Notes under the pieces: model-generated | Databases searched by the model: none | What the model was told of the DNA's origin: nothing | What the model saw: only the letters and a program-made list of their open reading frames with translations | Shown here: piece by piece, positions 52,871-64,000 of the stretch | Position numbering within the stretch: position 1 is the first letter of the stretch | How the letters are laid out: every line of letters starts with the position of its first letter | Translations under genes and position numbers: made by a program | Assembly: GCA_963691815.1 (NCBI GenBank) | Contig: OY829667.1 | Span: 20,375,587-20,439,586, forward strand | Direction: 5' to 3' | From: Echiichthys vipera | Taxonomy: Eukaryota; Chordata; Actinopteri; Perciformes; Trachinidae | DNA: 64,000 nt

Positions 52871-53582
52871 AGTGTATCCTCTTCCATATCTGCAGCTTCA
52901 CCTTTGGCATAGAAGTCATCCCAGACTCAATCTCCTGTCAGAACCAGCAACGGTGGAAACCTCTTGGAACAAGGATTTCTTACTTTTACAATAACCACAT
53001 AACCCAGCCTGAAAACAGGCCGCTTCAAATCACTCGACATCATGAATTTCATCAGCAGACTCACCTTAACTTCAGTTTAACCAATTCATCATCCGTGCCG
53101 CCCACATTCCAAGCTACACAAACTCATTCACTGGCTCCCTCTCCCATCTCTCCTTTTAAAAATTATAGTCCTTGGCAGCAGACTTGGATCCCCTTACAAC
53201 ATTGGTCCCTCAATTTCCAGCCACCATCTTCAACTGAACCGGCACTTCCTCCACCCGGTCACCGCATCCCAGCAAGCAATCCTCAACAGTCTTGCCCCCC
53301 AAATCCTTTCATCATATTATTCGGGATGGTGCATCTTCAGATCTTTCCATGGCTCACACAACTTACCCTTCCCTTCCATCCATTCACTCTATAGTATCAT
53401 TAACCAGCTTCATCACCCACACCCACTCAATCCTTAAAAATAAGAACATCCACCATCCAGGTTTACCTCAGTGGCATCAACTTTACTTCATTACTTCATT
53501 CAACTGCTCACTGTTGTCTGCCTCTTCCATTTCTCACCCCACATGTTAACATGTTAATCAAAGGCCTACCAAAAACAGAACC

Positions 53583-54140
53583 TCATCTCGCTCCAAAACA
53601 TTCACCCCTGACAGCCGACCTAATCCTCATCTGCTGTTTTCCGACCCTCCATGCAGAATAATTCTCCCCCTCCATCGTCTCACCCCTCAACTCTATGTTC
53701 CTGGTAGCATTCTTTGGTTTTCTCAGATGTTCAGAATTCACCACCTCTTCATCCACATTCAACCCATCGATGCACACAACGACATCTTCATCCAGCCAAA
53801 TCCTGTCAAAATCCTGAATTCCTCCTGTATTAGGAGTATTATACTCCATCCACTCCTTTTGCATATGAGCCTCTTCAACTGCTTCCAGGCAAGGGATACC
53901 ACACCATAACATTTCTTTGGCACTGGCCCTTCTCACCTATCCGTTGAAATTCTCATTTTGGGGATAATGGACCAGCAGACCATCAAGACGTAACCCCATC
54001 TGAGCCGAGCTCCCCGGGTTCTGAGGCGCCCATCCACAACTTGACTGGGCTGACTGTCTTGCAACTTGCTTTGGCTCTGTAGAGTAGAAAGATACTCTCG
54101 TCTACATCTCTCCCAAAAGGCAGTTGCCAAATGCTGGACT
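53583..54140 (-). pseudogene. Possible LTR-retroelement integrase tail
   Basis: Minus-strand frame starting near 54130 reads FWERCRREYLSTLQSQSKLQ, which resembles the segment preceding the C-terminal domain (DUF5641-like) of Pao/BEL or related integrases. The continuation in other frames to 53583 (for example IWLDEDVVVCIDGLN) does not clearly extend it. Confidence 0.3.
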
Positions 54141-54585
54141 GGCTGGATTTAAAGTGCTTGCAAAATAAAGAAAAGCAATGAGTTCAAAGGATAAAAAGAG
54201 GGCATCAAAGGAAGGCAAGTGTAAAAATGACCTTTAAGAAGTGACACTGATACACAGATACTTTTACTCAAGTATTGCTTTCAAGTACTTTATACAAGAC
54301 TGAGCTAGTGGTACACTCATTTGCTCTTGAATTGCTTGGCCACTAATTGAGTTGTAGCTAAAACCGCGGTTGATGAGGAAATCAGATTATGCAAAAATGC
54401 AAAGCAGTGGGGCTGTTTTCTTGTCCTTTGGGGATTGGACACATAGCCTAGCATTTAAACGTGGAGATTTTTAAACATAAAGTGTTTGTTTTTGTCCCAA
54501 AATGATAAACATTTTGTTATTACTACACAGACAGCATTATTAAAAGGATGTTGCAGATAAGGTCCAGGTTAAAACTAAGTGCAGT

Positions 54586-55262
54586 TGTCAGGCCCGGGCA
54601 GGAATGAGGACTCAGATGCGGAGGTTTGCGGATCAAAACTGAATTTATTTTCCTGACGACAGGAACGTGGCACAGAGCAAAAAGTCACAAACAAAAAATC
54701 ACTCCGCACAGGAGGAACAAAACAAAAGTCGCTGGTAATAAAACAAAGTACAAAATAAAGTCGCTCCGTCCAGGAGGAAAGAACAAAAGACAAAGTTAAC
54801 AAATTAATCTCTAAACTAAGACGCTCCGTACAGGAGGAATAACAAAAAGCAAAGTGAACAAAATAAGTAATTAGACAAGGCCGCTCCAACCAGGAGGAAA
54901 AACAATGGATACAAGAAAATTCAAAAGGTTAAACTTACTATGATTAAACAAGGAGTACAAACGTGAACGTGAAAGCAATGAACCTAATGGCATGAACAAG
55001 ACTGTCGAAAAACGCTGGAAACATTTGACATGAGGTACGAAATAATCTGGCACGGAACAGGGGGGAAGACACAGACTTTCTACACATGAAGGGAGGGGAA
55101 CCACAGGTGGAAACAATCAAGGATCAGGGAATGACTTCAGACCGGTGACGTAAGAGGAAGGGCAAGTGACCTGGAACGAGAGGAGAGTTATGTTTCAAAA
55201 TAAAACAGGAAATTCACAAGACAAAAAACCAAAGACAGGACAGACCTCACCGCTGCGTGACA
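54586..55262 (-). mobile_element. Solo LTR (Gypsy-like), 677 bp, with 5-bp TSD
   Basis: Plus-strand ends are TGTCAGGCCCGGGC and GCTGCGTGACA, so the LTR starts TGTCACGCAGCGG on the minus strand. GCAGT flanks both sides exactly (54581-54585 and 55263-55267). There is no internal region. About 54690-54900 has four spaced units with CGCTCCGnnCAGGAGGAA. Confidence 0.85.
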
Positions 55263-55267
55263 GCAGT

Positions 55268-57637
55268 GAGATGAGAGGGGATCAGCCCCAGGAAGGAGTA
55301 GGGAGTGTTCTTTCTACAGGAACTGGCTGTTCATTGGAGGAACTGTGTGACCAGGGGGCAGAGGATTGAACTTGTGAACAAATGAGAGGCTGTCTAGGAG
55401 TAATGGATAGTTTAAAGTCTGGAACAGGGACTGTCTCAGCAACATTCTGAACCTATTAAAACAACCCAATGAACTTGAATGAAGGGAGGGGGTTCGGTGC
55501 TCTTTGTGGTTCATTGGTTGCAGTAACAGCTTGGCTAAAAGTCAGGATGACTGGGATTTCTGACCCCAGAGAGAGTCCTTGGCTAAGCAGAATATTCTTT
55601 GCTGTTTTTGTAATAAACTTTTTATACCTTACGTAGTAGTATGGCTTTCCTTATATAAAAAAAAAACAAGTAGCTGCTAACTGAGCGTGACTTGACTTCC
55701 CCAGTAGACAGCTTGAGGACACCAAGTGAGACAGATGCTACTTATCTTGTGTGAAACAAACCAGCTCAGAGCAGTGTTGTTGGTCATGCTAGAGTGTCTA
55801 TTCACCCCACAGACCTCCAAACAGCTTCATCTTCCTCCACATGCATAATGACACAGAATAAAAATATTGCCTTTTTTAAAATATATGCACATTCTTTATA
55901 AAAGCCCCTCAGGTGTTTTTGGCAGTTTTTTTATTGTTGTGATTGGTCCTTTTGTTTCTGAGGATTACGTGTGGTACATTCTCTTCAATGAAGCGCTTCA
56001 GGCAGTTTGTTGTTTTCAAGAGCACAGGATTCAGCAAAATGGACCTGAACGTTAAAGTTGAAAAACAATGGGGGAGAAAGGGGAGCATATGGGATAATTC
56101 TGTAAAGATTAAGCTGCAATTGCTTTGAAGGTTTTATTTTGACTGTCTTTTTAAAAAATTCAGGGACCAAGCTGGTCTGAAGTTATCACACTGAACACAT
56201 TTAAACTCAGTTAGTCAAGCCTAAGAAACAGTGATTGAGGTAGCAGAGGGGGACTATGAAGCATTCAGCCCTACTTACTGAAACGAGACTAGGAGGCCCT
56301 GTTAGCAGCCACCTGAGCTACAGTGTTAATCACTTAATAAAGTTTGAAATAAACTAACAACATATTCACAGGTTTCTATTGTTGAGCTGGAACTCAATAT
56401 CATCCCACTGCAGACACAAAAATTGTGTGGTGGGGGTTCTACCGAATCTGGCTTTTTTCTGTAGTTTTACGTTAAATGTAACTATTGGTCATTGGTGATT
56501 TATTGTATTTGTAATGGAAGCACAGACTTCAGCCTGCCAAGATGTGAAGTCCGTAGTTTACAAGAAAAGGACAGGAGCTAGCTTCGTGCCGGAGTGTGTT
56601 TGCAGGTGAAGAGACTGTACTTTACTGCTACATCTGTACCGTAAAACATTGTTGTGTAACATTAGGGCACTCTCTTATTTTCCTGGTGATATGATGGATT
56701 TCAGAGTGAGACATTGAAGCCGACGCTGAAATACATGTGAGGCAAACAGCTGGTACACTTCCTTCAGTACTGCAGCCTCGTCAGCCCCCGGTGCTGCTGA
56801 CGCCCCGGCGGGAGGGATGGTCATGATCATGGATATACCATAGATTTAATTTTCCAATGTTTGTCAGCTTACAAATGAACCAGCATAAGTGTTTCAGTAA
56901 TAAGAACCGAAGTGTGGTTAGTATTTATTGCTGTGAAGCAGCCAAAACACACCAGCTAATAAGCTAATGTTATTGTTAGCTAGCATTAACAGTTAGCATC
57001 AGATTTTGTCAAACCTACATGTTGATTGAGCAAATTCTGTAACTCACTGTAATTCAGTTTGCTAATGTTAAAACCCTAAAGTGTAATTACAGAGTGTTAG
57101 TTTGAGATTATGTTTGCACAGCTTATGTATTTATAATTTATGGTTGTAACGGACTGTTACTGCCTGGGCCCAGACAGCCCACAGAGACAGTTAAAACCGA
57201 GATTCTAAGTTTAATGGAGAGACTGTCGGTAACGTTAATGTAGGGACAGATGCACCTACAGTTACAGAGCTACAGTGTTGTAGATTCAGAGCAAAGACAT
57301 GTACATTTACTCTGATATATTTTCACTGTGACTAAAAGATCTGAAAATGGAATATAGAAAGAAATTACAAAGGCTTAAGCCAGCCAGAACAAGCGCCTCC
57401 AGCCCAGAGCTCAGAGCAGGAGGCCCATCGAGAATGCCCTTATTTCTGGTATTTTGATTGGTGGAATAGCTGCGCGGTATAATGTTATTTTCTCTTACGA
57501 GAGGTGGCTACAGGTAAGAGATTCTTTCATGAATTCATGCATCCATTCAGCTGTAGTACACACAGCAGAAATATCACTGATTGGATAGGCCAACCAAAGG
57601 TGTTCTTGTAAGTGTTACCGTTTATCATCTATGTTCT
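55268..57637. other. Non-coding stretch
   Basis: No exon or recognised element in about 2.4 kb; only short unassigned frames. Confidence 0.4.
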
Positions 57638-57642
57638 ATGTT

Positions 57643-58172
57643 TGTCAAGATTAGTTTTTTTCCATCCCTCCTCTCTCCCTCTTGTGTGAGTTTGTCTCCC
57701 TCTGTCTGTTTTTCTGTGTCTCCCCTGTGTGTTGCTTTGTTCCAGGAACAGGAAGGCGCGGTTCCACTTTAGCTGCAGCTTGTTACGCTGATCACCTCCA
57801 GGGGTATAAGAAGCCGGAGGTGACATGCATGCAGCACCGGGCCGTTGTTCTCATTTACTTGGTAACTCTTCGTTGGTTGGCTCCCGTATCTCGTTCGTTC
57901 CTGTGTTTTTGTTCTGTGTTGATTGTTGTTGTTAATTGTTTCTTTGTTTCCCTCCGTAGTTTCCCGCGTTCCTGGTTTCTTGTCCTGATCCCTGACCGTC
58001 CGTCATTTCCTCGTTCCTGTTTCCCCCGACCGTCTCGTCTTCAGTGTCCTTGTTTCCCCTGTAGTAAATGTTTTGTTGTTTATATTAAATATTTGTTTGT
58101 ACTTTTACCTCGTGTCCTTGTCTGCATTTGGGTCCAGTCTCTTCGTGTTATTCCCCTGCACCGTTCATGACA
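57643..58172 (+). mobile_element. Solo LTR related to the 42.4-46 kb Gypsy, with 5-bp TSD
   Basis: Starts TGTCAAGATTAG and ends CACCGTTCATGACA. ATGTT flanks both sides exactly (57638-57642 and 58173-58177). Blocks shared with the Gypsy LTR include GAGTTTGTCTCCCTCTGTCTG, GTTACGCTGATCACCT and GCATGCAGC. The long open frame 57682-58170 is LTR sequence, not a gene. Confidence 0.88.
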
Positions 58173-58177
58173 ATGTT

Positions 58178-61100
58178 ATTTAACCTTTGATTTATATGTG
58201 TATTTATTATTATTATTATCTATAATAAGTGTGGTAAAACAGATCTGTTTGTCTGTCAGCCACAGCTATTGCTAACATTTTTAGCAGCGCTGCAACTAAC
58301 AATTGTTTAATTCTACTCTACAGTACACAGTTTTATTATTTTGACATTTCAGTGTCACACCAGCAGAAACTTATTCTAAACTATTCATCATAAACTTGTG
58401 GCAGCCTGTCAGTGTCAATGATGACCAGTGATGCGACTAACACCTTAGCCTACTTAGTAATTCTAATCTTACTACTTTTTCTCAGTAACAAGTAGGCTTG
58501 TTTAACGCGTTTCTATTTCCAAATCAGTAGTCAGAGAAAAGTTTAAAAAGCTAAAAGAAAAGCCTATTATTATCCATTCAGAGTAGCTCATTAGTTTCCT
58601 CCATTTTGTGTTGAGATGATGTGATCAAATAAGATCTAAAGCTAAAAGTTATATATTATGTTGCACAGTGCCTCACATTTGAGATGCATTCAGGTTTTAT
58701 TATGGTGAAGTGTTTACTAAAGTCACAAGACTAGCAGTGCCATGTTTTCGTGGCTTGGCTTGAATTGGCTTAATGCTACTTTAGAAGGCATCAGTACAGA
58801 CCGTGGTGGGGACACACCCTCACCAAACAACGGCTAATATTTTCATGTGGTTCTGCTGAGAGCACAATGAATGTCCCTGTGTGTGTGGAGTTATGGTATT
58901 TATTTATTGCAGTGTCGTGTGAACCCTTATATCACCTGTCTGAGGTACTTCCCTTAAAGATTGTTTTATATTTTGTTTTAGTTATTCATGGTTGTTTTAT
59001 GTTCCAGGCATGAGTATTTAAAGCCTTTTGTTTTGATCCTGGTTTACACTGTGTGTTTTCATATTTTTACTGCTTTGGAATAAATTATGCCTTTGTTTCA
59101 TATCCACATCTCTGATTTCAGTTGTGGCCTTTGCTGGGATTGAGGGAACCTCTGGTTTAGAGAATGAGAGGTAATTAAAAGTGAGAATTTGTGTTTGAAC
59201 CTAAAGGTATACATGCAATACTACAGGAGGGGTTGTCATTTCTAATCCTCTTATTCTCAACTCTGTGCAACTGAAAGCCAGGTGAAGCAGACATGACGCG
59301 AGTAGGACTGAATGCCTCTCTCATATGTCCTTGATATTAGTGAAGGGAAAGTTCTCATATACCCCCAATCCCCCGTGAGTGATCAGTTTAATGAGCTGCA
59401 TAATTATCAGCAACCAGCCACTAAAAATCACCAAGAAACAAGAGTGTACAGAAAAACACCTGAAGAGAGCAGAGATAATGAAACAGTACTTGAACAAATG
59501 AGGACCTCATGGCCTGTAAGGAAAAAAGAGGTGACTTGTTAATTAAGTGATTCGAGCATCTGCTCTCCTCAAGATTACGTATACAAAACCCTGGTCTAGC
59601 ATTCAGCATGACTGAGCTGCGGCTAGTCTGATGGTTTTTCTGCACTTCATTAAGTCGTGTTCACTAAGAGCAAGATGCAAATCAAACTGTGACCCAAACA
59701 AGCCCATTTAAAGCACCCTATGCCAGGTAATAACCCCTTCATCACCAATTCAAGCAAAGATATGGCTGATGCTTTTTGTTAAGTTCCTTGTAATAAGCGT
59801 TAGTTAATAGGTAGTAAGGGCCTTAAGTCCCTATAAGAGGATTACAAGTGTCATAAACAAGTTCGCTGTTAGGTTATAAGATATTCATGAGCACTAAAAA
59901 GTATGATGCCTCTATTAACAGGTCATTTTACACTTATTAACAGTTAACCATCTGGTTCCTTACTCGTCCCATACTGACGCTTTTTGATGCTCCACGGTTT
60001 AAATGTTGTGAATTTAAACAAAAACTGTTAAAACGTCACTTAGGTTTAGGCATCAAAACTACTTGGTTACTACACTAGTAACTACTTTGAGACACTACTA
60101 TGATGACGGAGGTTTTTTCCCCCTCAAACCACAATACTTAAACCTAACGAATCCATTTATATGCTTAAATCTAACCAAAACCTGCCCTGTCAGGTTTGTC
60201 CCATCAAGATCACAGCACTTTTATTCCTGGTTGTCCACATATAAGTAATCATGAAAAACAGCACTCACAGCAAGTCCTCCAGTCTAAATGACACAGTTTG
60301 CCATATGTTGTTTTGGTGCTCGGCCCAGTTCTGTTCACTCTCTATCTGGTTTTGTCAGGAAGTGGTTTGGATGTCTTCCCTTGCTATGCTGATGCCATCC
60401 ATGTGTCTGTCAAATATGCTCAAAGGAGATAAAGACCTGGGGAGTCGGGACACATAAAACAATGAATGATCTTTTATTTTTTTCCTTAATATGGAAGTAC
60501 TTTGAAAAGTCTCTTTCAAAATCAGTGCTATAAATAAATCCTTGATCTTCATCATTCTCACGTTTTAATAATGATGCTTGAGAGATCACCGTTGATGGTG
60601 GTTAACAGATACAAGTGATAAGTTAATGGCAAGGACGCTATAAATAGCCGTAGCTGTGTGTAACGTTTGTGTGACAGCTGTTGTGGTGCTATTGGAGAAA
60701 CTCGCCCATGTGACATAATTGGTAAAACTGCACTGCTTCTGTGGTGCTCTTCACATTGACAGGTCTAATGAGGAATGGAAACAAGTATCTACATGCAAAC
60801 AAGGGTTTAAGGGTGTATCTAAGGCTGACTTCGGAACGGAAAATGGAGCTTGTGCCCATGAACCCAGTTCCACAATAATTTGGATTTTTTAAAACAGATC
60901 CACGCGTACAGTGTGCACAGCTTTATAAATCTGATACAACTCTTGTTTTTACCTTTATCCGTTGGTTTTAAGTAGTTTTATTAGAATTCACAACATTAAA
61001 GGATCTGCGTGTAACAGTTTACATGTATCAATTGTTATTGTTTTTGCCAATTGATGGTTGTAACAACACTTAAAAAATGAGACATTCCCCTTCTTCCTCT

Positions 61101-61480
61101 GTTGCCTGTAACAGCCGGTGTTCTATGTAAAGGATTTGGTTTTCTTTTCTGATGAAATCCAAAGGATGGTGAGTTTGTGCTTGCCCAAGTCCATTGAAAA
61201 GATTTGATCACTGCAACTTTTTTACTCTTGTTGGACAATGGAGACCTGCTTTTTATGAACGCTCCTGATCAGTTTTTATAGAAATTGGACCCTGTTTACC
61301 ACTGTGCTTTGCGGTTTCTTACTGGTTGCAGCTATCGTGTGCATTACTCTTTCCTTATATGCCGTCGCACATCGTCCGTCTTTGTATGTCCATAGGCTCT
61401 CTCACTAGCTGACTTTTATTTATAAATCTATTCTAGGATTACTGCCTACATGTTTGTGTTTACACATTTAGAAACCTCAG
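58178..61480. other. 3.3-kb stretch without a recognised gene
   Basis: Contains a CTGCAACTAACAATTG MITE-like start near 58288. Near 58980-59110 there is a TATTTAAAG box and an AATAAATTATGCC phrase that may be the end of an old LTR. No exon is supported. Confidence 0.4.
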
Positions 61481-61489
61481 CCAATATGG

Positions 61490-61760
61490 CCTGAGTTCTC
61501 AGGACATCATGCAGGTGCAGGTCCAGAGAGTCAGAACTGAACGGAGCAAAAAGGCTTTTTTCTGCCCCGTCTGCCTGGAGCGATGCGCAGAAGGACTTGA
61601 AATTTACACATCTTTTAACTCTGGGGGAGTTCGAGACAATTCTAAAAAACAGAGGAATAAGGTCAATCAGATTGTCATTACATTGTGTAATCTTGTAATC
61701 CCTTAGGTTTCTCATGTCAATGAGATTTTTCACCTGGTAAATAAAGGATATTGAAAATTG
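61490..61760 (+). mobile_element. L2-type LINE 3' end
   Basis: A plus-strand frame has VQVQRVRTERSKKAFFCPVC, matching the VRTE.GK.AF block of L2 ORF2 C-termini, then a frameshift. The tail is TTTCACCTGGTAAATAAAGG. Confidence 0.6.
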
Positions 61761-62099
61761 TCTCTCTTCTTCTCCCTTACAGCCAACCAGAGAAATGGAG
61801 TACGCTAACATGAAGAGTCCACATATGTTGTGTTTCCATTATACACTTTGCAGCAGTGGGTGGCCCTGCTGGACCTAAGGTTGGTGTAACCATAGACATA
61901 TATACATAAACGCAGCAGTGACTGTGTTGGGCCATGTAAACCAAGTAGAGGTGAAAGCCGTGGGTTTTCTGAATAAAAAGCGCTAACGTTTACATTAAAC
62001 TGATTCTGAGGAATCAGTTTTATATGATTTATGATGATGATGATGTATATAGTAATAATAATAACAATCATTGAAAAAATTAAAGTCTGCAATTTTTCC

Positions 62100-62380
62100 T
62101 TCTGACCTACAAACCCAAGTACATCACTGATCTCCTCCACCTCCACTCATAGGCACAGTCCCTGCGCTCAACAGACATGGACTTACTTTCCTCTCCCTGT
62201 AGACTGAAAACCTATGGGGATAGGGTCTTCTGTGCTACTGCCCCAACTCTATGGAACAATCTACCACTTCACATCCGTTCTGCCCCCTCTCTAGAACTGT
62301 TCAAAACACACCTAAGAGCACACCTCTTCTCTATGAGCTACTCTCCCCCTGAAATAAAATTTTACTTGATAAACCATTAA
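62100..62380 (+). mobile_element. L2-type LINE ORF2 C-terminal fragment
   Basis: A plus-strand frame contains RLKTYGDRVFCATAPTLWNN then LPLHIRSAPSLELFKTHLRA and HLFSM. This LWN.LP..IR...S...FK..L..HLF pattern is the hallmark end of L2/CR1-like LINEs. Confidence 0.7.
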
Positions 62381-62639
62381 CATACGTTGTCTTTATCTCA
62401 ATTTCAAACCTTAACATATACCTTCAATGACTGCACTGGTGGTGGAGCTGGACACATGACAGAGGGGAAAAGAGTGGGAAAATGAGAGCAAATAGCTTCT
62501 CTGTGCTTAACTATAATAATGTAACCCGAAGACCATATGGAGGATGTAAATGGGGTGTAGAAGCATGTGTGCTCAATTATTTTTTAGTTTTTTTGTACAT
62601 TTATTACATAAAATAAGCTAAGGCCTCTGATAGCCTACT

Positions 62640-62920
62640 CACACTGTCCTTTTGGCCGCGGCCAAAACCGGTTTTTCAGCTAAAGCCTAGTACCTTTAAG
62701 CAGTGTGAGTGCACCCGCTCCGCGCTCAACTGCGGCCAGCGGGCCGTCCATGGCCCGCTTGAAAGAGGTGGGCTTTAGCGGAGCCGTTTGCACATGTACG
62801 AGCATGAGCGTGCGCGAGCACAAGCCCTATACGGCAGTAGCGTTATGTCCGCCTGTTCGGACATGTAAATAGACTTGTACATACAAGTACCCTAAAGTCC
62901 GGGTCGCGGACAGAGCGAGA
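62640..62920 (+). mobile_element. Harbinger-like non-autonomous element, second copy
   Basis: Closely matches 33906-34150 (CTTTTGGCCGCGGCCAAAAC, GGTGGGCTTTAGCGGAGCCG, ATGTCCGCCTGTTCGGACAT). It continues uninterrupted through CTATTTACATGTCCG, the site where Rex1 landed in the first copy, into AAGTACCCTAAAGTCCGGGT, which matches 37900. It lacks the middle and the right terminus. Confidence 0.7.

Positions 62921-64000
<1,080 letters not shown>

Noticed and set aside
57682..58170. 162-codon plus-strand frame with hydrophobic stretches
   Set aside because: It lies entirely within a solo LTR bounded by a 5-bp target duplication.

Overview
The window looks like a stretch of a ray-finned (teleost) fish chromosome. 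The evidence is spliced genes with GT-AG introns, long (CA)n and (TA)n microsatellites, and a mobile-element set typical of fish: a Rex1-type LINE, L1 and L2 LINE tails, RLE-type LINEs, a chromodomain Gypsy element with solo LTRs, Tc1, hAT and PIF/Harbinger transposons, and a tRNA-headed SINE with a DANA/Mermaid-like body. Nothing bacterial or operon-like is present.

Host genes. Two genes lie on the minus strand in the first 27 kb. RWDD4 (26749 to 19834) can be rebuilt as seven coding exons whose splice phases all agree, giving about 183 residues. Downstream on the same strand is the 3' half of a WD-repeat gene (coding exons at 10477-10629, 8422-8587, 7185-7391, 6911-6987, 5185-5309 and 2688-2929, perhaps also 13489-13515). 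It ends in a clear terminal exon. Its 5' end was not found, one splice phase is unexplained, and its family assignment (NACHT/WD, NWD-like) is tentative. Three further exon-like segments (16559-16654 plus, 18446-18522 minus, 50717-50845 minus) are unassigned.

Layout. 1-0.4 kb: Tc1 fragment. 2.5-10.6 kb: WD gene, with two non-autonomous hAT-like elements in its introns. 10.9-15.9 kb: two decayed RLE-type LINE tails. 19.8-26.8 kb: RWDD4; intron 2 is almost entirely a minisatellite, and an L1 tail sits in a later intron. 27-28.6 kb: one L1 interrupted by another. 30 kb: a foldback repeat. 33.9-38 kb: a Harbinger-like element split by a nearly intact Rex1 LINE. 39-46.6 kb: an I/Nimb-like LINE split by a Gypsy element and other repeats. 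47-48 kb: a collapsed Harbinger element. 48-64 kb: hAT remnants, two solo LTRs with exact 5-bp target duplications, two L2 tails, a second Harbinger-like copy and a CA repeat.

No undescribed multi-gene system was found. The most notable items are the minisatellite that abuts a splice donor in RWDD4, the nested Rex1-in-Harbinger insertion with one stop codon in an otherwise open LINE frame, a foldback element carrying two TCTCGCGAGA sites, a perfect 18-bp hairpin, and dispersed repeats I cannot name. All family assignments come from reading motifs by eye; no database search was run.
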